A DNA stretch of 64,000 nt from Devosia sp. Root413D1 (GCF_001425235.1 NZ_LMEA01000013.1:248001-312000); one strand, 5' to 3'; shown: positions 26,419 to 35,964, numbered from the stretch's first letter. Numbers and translations are program-made. The notes: a model not told the origin generated them from the sequence alone.

Positions 26419-28657
26419 TTGGCACTCCAATGACGATGTTGGTTCCGAGGCCGGGACTGCTGTCGATGGTAACTTCGCCGCCGACCGCGCTGGCCCGCTC
26501 CCGGATCCCCACCAGCCCCAGCCCATTCTCCGCCGCGTCGATGGTGAAGCCGCGGCCGTCGTCGCGGATCGACACCTCGAGCCAGGTCTCGCTGAAGCTG
26601 AGCACCAGCCCGAACGAGCGCGCTCCGGCATGCCGCACGGCGTTCTGGCAGGCTTCCTGGACGATCCGGTAGACCGCGAGGTCAGCTTCTGGCCCGAGCG
26701 TGAACGGTGTGCCGTCGATGCGGATATCGGTGGCGATCGGCACGCTGGCCGGCAGCGAGGCGAGATAGTTCTCGAGCGCCGGGATCAGGCCGAGCTCGTC
26801 GAGCACGGTGGGGCGCAGCGCGTAGATGATCTGCTTCATCTCGCGCAAAGTGGAATCGAGCAGCCGCTGGCACTGCGTCAGGCGCTGGTCGAGATCGGGG
26901 CTGTCGCCGACCCGGCGGCGCAAGGCCTGCAGTTCGTAGGTCGAGGCGAGGATCGACTGCGCCACGCTGTCATGCAGGTCATAGGCGATGCGCCGGCGCT
27001 CCTCTTCCTGCACCCCGACCAGCCGGCGCAGCAGCGCCTGCAGTTCGCGCGCCTTGCGCTCGATCTCGTCACGCGCGTCGCGCAGCTGCGCGGTGCGGTC
27101 GGCGACCTTCTGCTCGAGCACTTCGCTCAGCTCTTTCACCCGGGCGAACAGCCTGGCATTGCCGATCGCTACCACCGCCTGGTCGGCAAAGGTGCGGACG
27201 ATCCGACCGTGCTCGGTGTTGTAGAAATCGGGCTCCGGCCAATCAATGCAGAGCCACCCCAGGCACTCGTCGCCCAAGACCAGCGGGGCGCTGCACCACG
27301 AGCGCACCTGTTCGGTGCCCGGCTGCCACACCCAATCGGCCTCGCGCGTCACGTCGCCGATGATCAGCGTGCGATGGTCGCGCATTACCGGTTCGCTGAG
27401 CGGCGCGTCCTCCTGCCGGAACGCCACCCGGCGCACCAGTTCGTCATCCGGATAGCCCCTCGCGGCGACCACCCGCATCATCCCGTCATCGCCGCGCAGC
27501 GTTACCCGGCAGCCGCGATGCGGCACCACGCGGCGCAACTCCTGCAGCACCGCTTCGAGCACATGGGAGGAATCGAGGCTCGAGGAAATGATCCGCGACA
27601 CATCGGCCAGCGTATCGGCCAGTTCACGTTCCTGCCGCTCTGCGGCAAACAGCCGGTTCTGTTCGATCGCCGGGGCGATCTGGTCGGCGATGGTCTGTAA
27701 GAGGATCACGTCGTCGCGGCGGAATGCATCGCGGCGGTCGCTCTGGATATCAAGTACGCCGACCACCCGCGCCCCCAGCCGCAGCGGCAGCGCCAGTTCC
27801 GACGCGGTGTTGGGCAGCATGGCATGCGAGACGAAATGGTTGTCGAGCGTCACGTCGGCCGACATCCGCGTCCGCCCGGTCTCAGCCACCCGGCCGATAA
27901 TGCCGCGGCCGATCGCCTCGCTGAACCCCGCCGTCATCAACTGCGGCGCGAACGGGCCGCTGGCATGGATCAATTCGATCCGCCCGGATGCCTCGTTGGT
28001 CAGCAGCAGCTGGATGTGTTCGTAGCCGAGCGAGCGGTGGATCAGCCGGGTGATCTCTTCGAACAGCTCGCCCCGGTCGTGGATCGAGGTCACCTGCTGC
28101 CCCAGCCGGTGCACCAGCGACAGGTGGCTGCGGATATGTTCCATCTGCGCGGCGAGCGCATTGCCTTCGAGCAGGCCGCTGAGATCGTCGGCCACCAGCT
28201 TGACCAGGTCGATGCGGCGCGCCGAACCGCGCTCGGCCAGTGGGAAACCCAGAACCACGTGCCCTTGCGGCGCATCCCGCCCGGCGACCACTGCCCCCTC
28301 GACCGCATAACCCTGGCTGGCGGCGCGATTGGTGACATGCACAGGAAAACTCAGCGCCTCGCCACGGCGCACCCTGAGCTCGCCCAGCTGCCGGTGGATT
28401 GACGGCGGGATCTCGCCTGCCACCAGTACCTGCAGTCCACGCTCGCCGGTGACCAGCAACGCCGCCCAGCGGGCCCCGGTCACAATCAGCGAACGATCGA
28501 GCCGCTCGATCAGCCGGCCCTTCTCGGCCGGGTCGATATCGGTGGTGAGCAGGTGCTTCAGACGCAGCGACTGCATACCGTCATCGTCGTCGCGATAGAG
28601 CGGGCGGGCGAGCGGCGCGCTGCTGTCAATGGTCGAGTCGCCCGCCGAAAAACCCAT
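26399..28657 (-). CDS. Soluble sensor histidine kinase with three GAF-like domains
   Basis: This 752-residue protein has no transmembrane helix. Three successive GAF-like segments occupy about residues 50-165, 180-330 and 340-490. The first is degenerate; the second has the clear SELALPLRLGARVVGVLDIQ signature. A coiled coil follows, then HisKA_3 with His562 in RRIAYDLHDSVAQSI, and a C-terminal HATPase_c with DDGRGF and GLGLVGIRERA. It is a NarX/DegS-type kinase that should sense a cytosolic small molecule or redox state. Start ATG 28657 lies five bases after the allantoinase stop; TTG 28666 is an alternative. It is co-transcribed with the importer and hydrolases, so those or their products are a likely signal. 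Confidence 0.88.
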   Translation of the reverse strand: MGFSAGDSTIDSSAPLARPLYRDDDDGMQSLRLKHLLTTDIDPAEKGRLIERLDRSLIVTGARWAALLVTGERGLQVLVAGEIPPSIHRQLGELRVRRGEALSFPVHVTNRAASQGYAVEGAVVAGRDAPQGHVVLGFPLAERGSARRIDLVKLVADDLSGLLEGNALAAQMEHIRSHLSLVHRLGQQVTSIHDRGELFEEITRLIHRSLGYEHIQLLLTNEASGRIELIHASGPFAPQLMTAGFSEAIGRGIIGRVAETGRTRMSADVTLDNHFVSHAMLPNTASELALPLRLGARVVGVLDIQSDRRDAFRRDDVILLQTIADQIAPAIEQNRLFAAERQERELADTLADVSRIISSSLDSSHVLEAVLQELRRVVPHRGCRVTLRGDDGMMRVVAARGYPDDELVRRVAFRQEDAPLSEPVMRDHRTLIIGDVTREADWVWQPGTEQVRSWCSAPLVLGDECLGWLCIDWPEPDFYNTEHGRIVRTFADQAVVAIGNARLFARVKELSEVLEQKVADRTAQLRDARDEIERKARELQALLRRLVGVQEEERRRIAYDLHDSVAQSILASTYELQALRRRVGDSPDLDQRLTQCQRLLDSTLREMKQIIYALRPTVLDELGLIPALENYLASLPASVPIATDIRIDGTPFTLGPEADLAVYRIVQEACQNAVRHAGARSFGLVLSFSETWLEVSIRDDGRGFTIDAAENGLGLVGIRERASAVGGEVTIDSSPGLGTNIVIGVPSGATAH

Positions 28658-28662
28658 CGCCC

Positions 28663-30063
28663 TCAAACCCTGAACAAGCGTTCTTCCGAGCTGGCAGCAT
28701 CGCGGAGACCTGCTCCGTCAAGCCGCCTGCCGTGTCCGGAGGGGCCGATCATTCGCCCCTCCCGATAGACAGTCAACCCGCGGCTGATCGTTCTTTGGAC
28801 ACTGCCTACGAAGTGGGCGCCGACATAGGCGCTGTGCGGGTTGCGATAGAACAGATCCCTGGCCTCGAGGGTGAACTCGGCTTCCGGATCGACCAGCACC
28901 AGGTCGGCATCGGCGCCTGCCAGGAGCCGCCCCTTCCGGTCGTCAAAGCCGAACAGCCGGGCCGGGCCGGTTGCCGTCATCCGCACCAGTTCGCTGAGCT
29001 TCAGGCCACGCCGTCGGACCCCCTCGGTGAGCAGCACCGGCAGCGTCGACTGCAGCCCGGAGATGCCGCCCCAGGCGGCATAGATATCGTCGTCGCCGGC
29101 GGTCTTTTCTTCCCAGAGGCAGGGCGAATGGTCTGACGCGATGACGTCGATCTCTCCTGCCAGCACCCGGTCCCACAGCATGTCGCGCTCATCGGGCGAG
29201 CGCAGCGGTGGCGCGCATTTGGCCACCGGCCCGAGCCGCACCAGGTCGTCGACATCGAAGAACAGGTAATGCGGACAGGTCTCCGCCGTCACCTTTACGC
29301 CGCGCGCCTTGGCGGCGCTGATCCGGTCGATGCCGGCAGCGCACGAAACATGGACGATATGCAGCCGCGCCCCCGTTGCCTCGGCCAACGCGATCGCCTC
29401 GTCGATCGCCGCGAGTTCCGCTTCGATCGGTCGCCCCTCGCCCCAGGCGAGGCGATCGCGCCGTCCGCTGGCGCGGAGGGCCGCCGTGAGCTCGATCGTC
29501 ATCGCCTCGTCCTCGGCATGCACCGCGAGGAACGAGCCGAACCGGGCGATCTGTTCCATGCCGGCTTTGAGGATGCGGCGGTCGGAGCGGGCGAAATCGG
29601 TCGCCGTCACCATGAAGGCCTTGTAGCCCACCACCCCGCCGCGCTGCAGCTCGGCGAGGTGCATGAGGTTGTCGTCGACCAGCCCGCCCCATAACGCATA
29701 GTCGACATGGCTGACCGCCGCCGCCGCCTGTTTCAGCGCCAGCGAGGCCGCGTCGGTGGTCGGCGGATGGGCGTTGAGTGGCATTTCAACGAAGCTGGTG
29801 ATGCCGCCGGCCGCTGCCGCCTGGCTGCCAGTCTCGAACCCTTCCCAATGTCCGCGCCCCGGCTCGGAGAAATGCACATGCGCATCGACGAGGCCGGGCA
29901 GAAGCAGCAGCCCGGTCGCGTCTATGCTCTGGGTCGCCGGTCGTTCCGGGTTGCCGGTGACGACTTCGGCGATGCGTTCGCCCGCAATGACGATGCCACC
30001 GACGAACGTCTGTTCGTCGGTGGCGAGCGTCGCATTGCGGATATACAGATCGGGAACCGGCAT
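28663..30063 (-). CDS. allB: Allantoinase-like cyclic amidohydrolase
   Basis: The 466-residue protein is a complete member of the dihydroorotase/hydantoinase/allantoinase branch. DAHVHFSEPGRGHWEG supplies two metal His (62 and 64), Lys148 in GYKAFM is the carboxylated bridging Lys, and HAEDE, HVSCA and ASDHSPC provide the remaining His and Asp ligands. The HWEGF pattern is characteristic of allantoinase, which opens allantoin to allantoate. Its ATG overlaps the stop of the preceding DUF6282 gene by one base. Genes for urate or allantoate breakdown are not adjacent, so a different cyclic ureide or imide remains possible. The symbol is tentative. Confidence 0.8.
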   Translation of the reverse strand: MPVPDLYIRNATLATDEQTFVGGIVIAGERIAEVVTGNPERPATQSIDATGLLLLPGLVDAHVHFSEPGRGHWEGFETGSQAAAAGGITSFVEMPLNAHPPTTDAASLALKQAAAAVSHVDYALWGGLVDDNLMHLAELQRGGVVGYKAFMVTATDFARSDRRILKAGMEQIARFGSFLAVHAEDEAMTIELTAALRASGRRDRLAWGEGRPIEAELAAIDEAIALAEATGARLHIVHVSCAAGIDRISAAKARGVKVTAETCPHYLFFDVDDLVRLGPVAKCAPPLRSPDERDMLWDRVLAGEIDVIASDHSPCLWEEKTAGDDDIYAAWGGISGLQSTLPVLLTEGVRRRGLKLSELVRMTATGPARLFGFDDRKGRLLAGADADLVLVDPEAEFTLEARDLFYRNPHSAYVGAHFVGSVQRTISRGLTVYREGRMIGPSGHGRRLDGAGLRDAASSEERLFRV

Positions 30064-31055
30064 CAGTCGAGACCGATCATCCGGGCCGGGTTGATCGCCG
30101 TCATGGTCTGCACTTCCTCCACCGAAAAACCGAAATACAGCAGCATCGACATCATCATCCGCATGCCTTCGATCGGTGACGGTAGCACGCGCACGCCGTA
30201 ATCGGTGGCGAGCACGAACTGCTCCGGCCCGACATCGCGGATGCCCTGCAGCCAGCTCATCGCCCGGCCGTGCACCAGGGAGCCCATGTCCATCAGTTCA
30301 CGCTCGACGTAATAATGCGTCTGCGGCATCCACGGCCCGCCGAAATCCACCGCGCAAGCTTCGAGGAAGAAGCCCTTGCGGGCAATCTCCTTCTGCTGCG
30401 CGACGCTGAGCAGCTGACGCGCCGGGTGCGCCACCAGCACTTTTTTGATCCCGTGTTGCTCAGCCAGTTCGATGATCCGCAGCACCTCCGGCCCCGAAAC
30501 GTGGCCGGTGTTGAGGTAGACCTCGGGCCGCTCGGCCACCATGTCGAGGATCTCTTTCAGCTCGTCCTGGATCGGCCCTTCCGTCGGGATGCGAACGGCG
30601 CGGCTCAGTTCCTTTTCGGCAAAACCAGGGATCGCGTCCTTGAACGGCACCAGCTTGCCATCGACCAGCGTCGATTCGGTTGAGGCCGAGTGATAGGTGC
30701 AGTGCGAGCCGAAGCTGATCATCCGGCAGCCATCGCCGAGGTTCAGCGCGGTGCGCACGGCGCGCGGGTTGAGCCCGCCATGCGACGAGTTCATCAGGTA
30801 GCCGCCGAAGGTACGGAAATCCTTCATGTAGCGGTTGACCATCCAGGCCGTGCCGGAGGCCCAGCCGAACACGTCGTAGTAGAGGATGGTGCGCATGCCG
30901 GCGGCGCGCGCCATCTCCGCCACCTGGATCGGGTCGAAATGTCCGGGGTTGGAGCGCAGCACCGGTCCGGCATGCACATGGCTGTCGATGGCGCCGACCA
31001 AGAGCTCCTCGGGCAGTTCCATGGTTCGGTTGTAGAAGGGTTCGTAGGTCGCCAT
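30063..31055 (-). CDS. DUF6282 amidohydrolase-like protein, copy 2
   Basis: The 330-residue protein has the layout of a metal-dependent TIM-barrel hydrolase. AIDSHVHAGP near the N-terminus gives the HxH pair, followed by ISFGSHCTY, VYLNTGHVSGPE, LVAHPARQ, and TDYGVR with the last Asp ligand. There is no carboxylated-Lys pattern that I can see. It is closely similar to the gene just upstream, more than half identical by eye, so the pair arose by tandem duplication. It is embedded between a peptide-type importer and an allantoinase-like gene, which suggests hydrolysis of an imported amide. I know the family only as a domain of unknown function. Confidence 0.75.
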   Translation of the reverse strand: MATYEPFYNRTMELPEELLVGAIDSHVHAGPVLRSNPGHFDPIQVAEMARAAGMRTILYYDVFGWASGTAWMVNRYMKDFRTFGGYLMNSSHGGLNPRAVRTALNLGDGCRMISFGSHCTYHSASTESTLVDGKLVPFKDAIPGFAEKELSRAVRIPTEGPIQDELKEILDMVAERPEVYLNTGHVSGPEVLRIIELAEQHGIKKVLVAHPARQLLSVAQQKEIARKGFFLEACAVDFGGPWMPQTHYYVERELMDMGSLVHGRAMSWLQGIRDVGPEQFVLATDYGVRVLPSPIEGMRMMMSMLLYFGFSVEEVQTMTAINPARMIGLD

Positions 31056-31064
31056 GAGCTGTCC

Positions 31065-32072
31065 TCAGATCGGGTCGAGGCCGATGAGGCGCGCCGGATT
31101 GTGCGCCGTCATGGTGCGGATTTCTTCGGGGGTGAACTCGTAGTCGAGCAGCGTCGTGATCATCGTGCGCATACCCTGCACGGGGCTCGAGGCGGCGCGG
31201 ATGCCGTAATCGGTGCCCAAGACGAAATGCTCCGGCCCCACCTCGCGGATATCGCTCATCCACTGCGTCGCGGTGCGCCTGAGCCGCGGCAGGTCGCCCG
31301 AGCGGTCCATGTACTTCTTTTCGACGTAGTAATGGGTACGCGGCGCGTGCGGGTAGAGCCAGTCGACGAGGCACCCTTCGAGGAAGAAGCCGCGGCGCGC
31401 CGCATCCTTCTGCTGCTCGATACTGAGCTGCTGGCGCGCCGGATGGGCGATCAGCACCTTGTGGATACCGAACTCCTCGGCAAGGTCGAGGATGCGCAGC
31501 ACTTCCGGCCCCGACACATGGCCGGTGTTGAGATAGACATCCGGATGGTCGGCGACCATCTGCAGGATCTCGGCCAGATCATCGGAGATCGGCCCCTCCT
31601 CCGGGATGCGGATGGCGCGGCTGAGCTCCTCCTTGACGAACTCCGGATAGGCATCCTTGAACGGCACCAGTTGCCCGTCGATGATCGTCGACTCCCGGCT
31701 GGCCGAGAAATAGGTGCAGTGCGAGCCGAAGCTGATGAACCGGCACCCTTCCTCCATATAGAGCGCCGTGCGCACCGAGCGCGGGTTGAGCCCGCCATGC
31801 GCCGAGTTCATCAGGTAACCGCCGAAGGTCTTGATCCCCGGCACATGCCGGTTGACCATCCAGGCCGTTCCCGAGGCCCAGCCGAACACGTCATAGTAGA
31901 CGATGGCGCGCATGCCGGCCTCGCGCGCTTCGATGGCCACTTCGAATGGATCCTGGTGCCCCGGATTGGAGCGCAGCACCGGTCCGGCATGGACGTGGCT
32001 ATCGATGGCGCCGACGAGGAGCTCGGAGGGCAGTTCCATCGACCGTTCGTAGAAGGACTCACTGATAGTCAT
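31065..32072 (-). CDS. DUF6282 amidohydrolase-like protein, copy 1
   Basis: This 335-residue protein is the paralogue of the next gene, with the same candidate metal motifs: AIDSHVHAGP, ISFGSHCTY, VYLNTGHVSGPE, LIAHPARQ and GTDYGIR. The start ATG at 32072 overlaps the stop of the upstream ATPase gene by four bases (ATGA), so it is tightly coupled to the transporter. The main differences from copy 2 are in a loop at LVDWLYPHAPR versus AVDFGGPWMPQ and a short insertion YMDRSGDLPRLRR. These differences could change substrate or partner specificity. Confidence 0.75.
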   Translation of the reverse strand: MTISESFYERSMELPSELLVGAIDSHVHAGPVLRSNPGHQDPFEVAIEAREAGMRAIVYYDVFGWASGTAWMVNRHVPGIKTFGGYLMNSAHGGLNPRSVRTALYMEEGCRFISFGSHCTYFSASRESTIIDGQLVPFKDAYPEFVKEELSRAIRIPEEGPISDDLAEILQMVADHPDVYLNTGHVSGPEVLRILDLAEEFGIHKVLIAHPARQQLSIEQQKDAARRGFFLEGCLVDWLYPHAPRTHYYVEKKYMDRSGDLPRLRRTATQWMSDIREVGPEHFVLGTDYGIRAASSPVQGMRTMITTLLDYEFTPEEIRTMTAHNPARLIGLDPI

Positions 32073-33079
32073 GATGCCGCTTTCTGATCGACTTGGTTGG
32101 CAGTCTGGTTTGACAGGTGGATAGGAGTTTCGCCGCTGAGCCAGCAGGCGGCACGATGGCCGCCGCCCAGTTCGGTTACGGGAGGGGCGGTGTGGCAACG
32201 CTCATGCGCCAGAGGACAGCGGGCGCGCACCGGGCATTCGCCCGGCTTCACCTCGCCGAGCACCAGTTCGCCGCGCATGGCGATCCCGTCGTCCGGTTTG
32301 GGTTTGATCCGCGGCGCCGCGCCGAGCAGCGCGCGCGTATAGGGGTGCGAGGGCGCCGAGAACACCGCATCGGCCGGCCCTTCCTCGACGATGACGCCCA
32401 GATACATCACCATGACCCGGCTGCAGATGTAGCGCACCACCGCCACGTCGTGGCTGATGAACAGCATCGACGTACCGACCGCCACCTGCAGGTCCTTCAG
32501 CGTACGCAGCACCTGCGCCTGCACCGAGACGTCGAGCGCCGAGGTCGGCTCGTCCAGCACGATCACTTGCGGCTCGCAGGCCAGCGCCCGCATGATGGCG
32601 ACGCGCTGCCGCTCGCCACCCGACAGTTGGTGTGGGTAGCGCTCCAGCGTTTCTTCGCGGAGGCCGACGAGCGTTGCGAGCTCGATCAGCCGGGCTCGCT
32701 CGCCCTGGCGCGCCACGGTGTGGAAGTTGCGCAGCGCCTGGGTGACGAAGCTGGCGACGGTCATCCGCGGGTTGAGGCAGGTTTCGGGGCGCTGGAAGAC
32801 GATCTGCACGTTCTTCCGGAAGCGACGCTTCGCCTCGCCGCGCAGCGCCGAGAAATTGGTGGCGTTGACGACGATCTCGCCAGCGTCGGCCGATTGCAGC
32901 CCGACGACACAGCGCCCGAGCGTGGTCTTGCCGCAGCCGCTTTCGCCCATCAGCCCGACCACTTCGCCGGCCTCGATATCGAACGAAACGCCGCGCACCC
33001 CGACCGGCATGGCCTCGGGCGCCGCCGGATTGTGAAACAGCTTGGTCAGCTCCCTTACGCTGAGTACCGGAGCGCTCAT
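32069..33079 (-). CDS. Oligopeptide-type ABC transporter ATP-binding protein (OppF/DppF-like)
   Basis: The 336-residue ATPase has Walker A GESGCGKTT, signature LSGGERQRV, Walker B VIVLDEPTSALDV and the switch His in LFISHD. The C-terminal oligopeptide ABC tail, with cysteines in GECPVRARCPLAHERC, often carries an iron-sulfur cluster in this group. The start overlaps the preceding ATPase stop by four bases. It pairs with the 33076-34041 protein to power import across the inner membrane. Confidence 0.93.
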   Translation of the reverse strand: MSAPVLSVRELTKLFHNPAAPEAMPVGVRGVSFDIEAGEVVGLMGESGCGKTTLGRCVVGLQSADAGEIVVNATNFSALRGEAKRRFRKNVQIVFQRPETCLNPRMTVASFVTQALRNFHTVARQGERARLIELATLVGLREETLERYPHQLSGGERQRVAIMRALACEPQVIVLDEPTSALDVSVQAQVLRTLKDLQVAVGTSMLFISHDVAVVRYICSRVMVMYLGVIVEEGPADAVFSAPSHPYTRALLGAAPRIKPKPDDGIAMRGELVLGEVKPGECPVRARCPLAHERCHTAPPVTELGGGHRAACWLSGETPIHLSNQTANQVDQKAAS

Positions 33080-34041
33080 GCTGCTTCTCCCTCGTAGAGC
33101 ACGCAATGCACCTGGTGTTCGCCGCGCGTGACCGCCGGCGGCAGGCCTGCCTCGCATTGCGGCCGCACATGCGGGCAGCGATGCGAGAACCGGCAACGCA
33201 CGATATCGCTGCGTCCTCCCCAGACGCTGCCCTTGAGCGGCACCAATTCGTGCGGCTCGTCGACATCCGGCACCGCCGCAATCAGCCCCTGGGTATAGGG
33301 GTGGAGCGGCGTGGCGAAGATCGAGCGCAGCGCGCCCTCCTCCACCACCTGCCCGGCATGCATGATGGTGAGACCGGAGCAGTATTCCGACACCAGCGAC
33401 AGGTTGTGCGCGATCAGGACGATCGCCATATCGCGCTCCCGGCAGATGCGGGCGAGAAAGCGCAGCAGCTCCCGTTCGGTGGTGACATCGAGCGCCGTGG
33501 TCGGCTCGTCCGCGATCAGCAGCGCCGGGTTGGTGGCCATGGCGCAGGCCATGGCGACGCGCTGCGCCTGCCCGCCGCTGATCTGGTGCGGGTATTTTTC
33601 GCCCAGGTCGCCGAAATTCAGCCCGACCAGCCGGAACAGCTCGGCGATCTCCTTCGGCCGCGCCGCCTTGGGTACCCGCCGCTGCGCCAGCACCCGCTCC
33701 ACCTGCCGTCCGCTGGTGAGGAACGGGCTCAGCGCTCCCTTGGCGTTCTGGAACAGCAGCGACACGCCGTGCGAGAGGTTGCCACGCAACCCCTTCTGGT
33801 CGGCTGCGGCAAGCCGCTTGCCGCCGAAGCTGACCTCGCCGCTCCTGACCAGCAATCCCGGCGCGGCGAGGCCGACGCTCGCCATCATCGAGATCGATTT
33901 GCCCGAGCCGCTCTCGCCGACGAGGCCGTAGATCTGGCCGCGCTCCACCGCGAGGTTCATGTTCTCGACGATGCGCCGGGTGACCCCGCCGCGCCTGGTA
34001 TCGATCGAGAGGTTCTGGATTTCGAACAGTTTCTCGCCCAT
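33076..34041 (-). CDS. Oligopeptide-type ABC transporter ATP-binding protein (OppD/DppD-like)
   Basis: The 321-residue ATPase has Walker A GESGSGKSI, signature ISGGQAQRVAMA, Walker B LLIADEPTTALDV and the switch His in LIAHN. A C-terminal Cys cluster (RCRFSHRCPHVRPQC) is present. The start ATG at 34041 overlaps the permease stop by one base (TGATG). The frame is open further upstream but that segment is a shadow of the permease. It forms the ATPase heterodimer with the next gene. Confidence 0.92.
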   Translation of the reverse strand: MGEKLFEIQNLSIDTRRGGVTRRIVENMNLAVERGQIYGLVGESGSGKSISMMASVGLAAPGLLVRSGEVSFGGKRLAAADQKGLRGNLSHGVSLLFQNAKGALSPFLTSGRQVERVLAQRRVPKAARPKEIAELFRLVGLNFGDLGEKYPHQISGGQAQRVAMACAMATNPALLIADEPTTALDVTTERELLRFLARICRERDMAIVLIAHNLSLVSEYCSGLTIMHAGQVVEEGALRSIFATPLHPYTQGLIAAVPDVDEPHELVPLKGSVWGGRSDIVRCRFSHRCPHVRPQCEAGLPPAVTRGEHQVHCVLYEGEAA

Positions 34042-34940
34042 CACTCGCTCCCCCGGCGCGGGTCGAGGCGGGCCTCGAGCGCATCGCCCATCAGGTTGAG
34101 GCTGAAGATGGTGGTGGCGAGGACGAGGCCGGGGCAGATGCTCATCCACCAGGCGCCCTGCACCAGGTAGTTGGTGCCTTCGGCCACCATGACGCCGAGA
34201 TCGGGCGTCGGCGGGCGGATACCGATACCGAGGAATGACAGCACCGCGACATTGCCCACCGCTGCCGCGAGGTTGAGGCTGCCATGGATGACGATCGGGT
34301 TGACGGTGTTGGGGAGGAGATGCCGGAACAGGATCGAGGTTTCGCTCGCCCCCGAGCAGCGGGCGGCGTCGATATATTCGAGGCTTTTCTTGCTGAGCGT
34401 CTGGCCGCGGATCACCCGGGCATAGAGCGGGATGTTGATCAGCACCGTGACGATGACGATGCTCTCGACGCCGGGCCCGAGCACCAGCACCAGGATCATG
34501 GCGATGAGGATCAGCGGGAACGACTGGATGATATCGACGGCGCGCATCACCAAGTCGTCGAACCAGCCGCCGACATAGCCGCAGATCAGCCCGATCAGCG
34601 AGCCGATGACGATGGCGCCGCTCACCCCCACGCCGGCGACGATGAAATCGATCCGCAGCGACGTGATGGTGCGCGAGAATACGTCGCGGCCGAAGTGATC
34701 AGTGCCCAGCCAGTGCGCCGCCGAAGGTGGCAGCAGCACGTCCGGCGTGGTGAGGATCGGGTCGTGGGTGACGAGGAACGGCCCGAAGATCGCCGTCAGC
34801 AGCAGGATGGCAAGCAGCACCACCCCGACGACGCCGAGCGGGTCGCCACCAAAGGCGCCGAAATAGAGCTTCCGCCAGCTGAGGCTCGGTCGGGGGCGGG
34901 ATGCCGTGAGCGGCACGATGCGATCACCTTGCATATTCAT
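34041..34940 (-). CDS. Oligopeptide-type ABC permease (OppC/DppC-like)
   Basis: The permease of about 299 residues has an N-terminal helix (GVVGVVLLAILLLTAIFG), then WLGTDHFGRDVFSR, the hallmark of DppC proteins, and five more helices. The coupling EAA motif lies around YIDAARCSGASETSILFRHL. The ATG at 34940 gives a 17-base overlap with the previous gene; an earlier ATG at 34967 is possible. The substrate class is peptides, opines or related amides by family. Confidence 0.92.
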   Translation of the reverse strand: MNMQGDRIVPLTASRPRPSLSWRKLYFGAFGGDPLGVVGVVLLAILLLTAIFGPFLVTHDPILTTPDVLLPPSAAHWLGTDHFGRDVFSRTITSLRIDFIVAGVGVSGAIVIGSLIGLICGYVGGWFDDLVMRAVDIIQSFPLILIAMILVLVLGPGVESIVIVTVLINIPLYARVIRGQTLSKKSLEYIDAARCSGASETSILFRHLLPNTVNPIVIHGSLNLAAAVGNVAVLSFLGIGIRPPTPDLGVMVAEGTNYLVQGAWWMSICPGLVLATTIFSLNLMGDALEARLDPRRGSE

Positions 34941-35964
34941 GCCGGATCCGGGGGTCGATGAGGGCATAGGAGAGGTCGACCAGCAGGTTGGTGATGGCGA
35001 CGCTGGAGGCGATCAACAGGATGCAGGTCGAAACCGGCGCCATGTCGGAGGTGGTGATGGCGGTGACGGCGTAACGGCCGATCCCCGGCCAGGCGAACAC
35101 CGTCTCGACGATAGCAGCGCCGGCCAGCACGTTGGCGACGACGAAACCGAGCGTGGTGACGATCGGCACCAGCGCACCGCGGAACGCATCGCCCAGCACC
35201 ACCTGGCGTGACCTCAGCCCCAGCGCCCGGCCGAAGGTGACGTAATCTTCGCCCAGCGACTCGCCCATGGCCGAGCGGGTAATGCGCGCCAGCGGCGAGA
35301 TCACGCCCAGACCCAGCACCAGCGCCGGCAGCATCAGCTGGCGCAGCGCGGCCCACGCGATATCGGGCTTGCCGGCCAGCAGCGCATCGATGGTGAGGAA
35401 CCCGGTAACCGGCGGCGGCGAGACGAACATCGGCGACAGCCGGCCGATCGGCGACGGCACCAGCCTCCACTGGAAATATAAGAGGAAGATCAGCACCACG
35501 CCGAGCCAGAACGCCGGCACCGACTGGATGGCGATATTGACCACCCGCACCAGGTGGTCGGTGGGGTTGCCGCGTCGGACGGCAGCGAGCAACCCGAGCG
35601 GGATGCCGACCAGCACGCCGAAGGCGATGCCGAAACTCGCCAGCTCGAGCGTTGCCGGGATGCGCTGCGCCAGATCCTGCCCGACGCTGTTGCCGGTGCC
35701 GAAGGAACGGCCGAACTCGCCGCGGAACACCGACTCCATATAGCGCGCATATTGCACCACCAGCGGCTGATCGAGCCCCATCTGGCGCCGCATCTCGGCC
35801 CGCTGCTCGTTGGTGATGTCGGGGTAGCGACTGGTCACCGGATCGGACGGCAACAGGTACGCCATCGAGAAGGCCACGGCGCTGATACCGAACAGCACGA
35901 CGAGGCCGATCAGGAGGCGTCTGAACACATAGAGGAGGATCGGTGGGAGGCGCATGGTGGTCAC
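34924..35964 (-). CDS. Oligopeptide-type ABC permease (OppB/DppB-like)
   Basis: The 346-residue permease has an N-terminal helix (LLIGLVVLFGISAVAFSMAY), then DPVTSRYPDITNEQRAEMRR and the coupling segment EDYVTFGRALGLRSRQVVLGDAFRGAL, of which YVTFGRALGL is the EAA-like core. Six helices are evident. The start is GTG 35964 or ATG 35955. It follows the binding-protein gene after 56 bases. With DppC it forms the transmembrane channel. Confidence 0.92.
   Translation of the reverse strand: MTTMRLPPILLYVFRRLLIGLVVLFGISAVAFSMAYLLPSDPVTSRYPDITNEQRAEMRRQMGLDQPLVVQYARYMESVFRGEFGRSFGTGNSVGQDLAQRIPATLELASFGIAFGVLVGIPLGLLAAVRRGNPTDHLVRVVNIAIQSVPAFWLGVVLIFLLYFQWRLVPSPIGRLSPMFVSPPPVTGFLTIDALLAGKPDIAWAALRQLMLPALVLGLGVISPLARITRSAMGESLGEDYVTFGRALGLRSRQVVLGDAFRGALVPIVTTLGFVVANVLAGAAIVETVFAWPGIGRYAVTAITTSDMAPVSTCILLIASSVAITNLLVDLSYALIDPRIRHEYAR

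Noticed and set aside
33080-34084. Upstream extension of the OppF-like frame into a 671-residue protein
   Set aside because: The first half is a shadow of the OppD gene in another frame. The real OppF start is ATG 33079 with an ATGA overlap.
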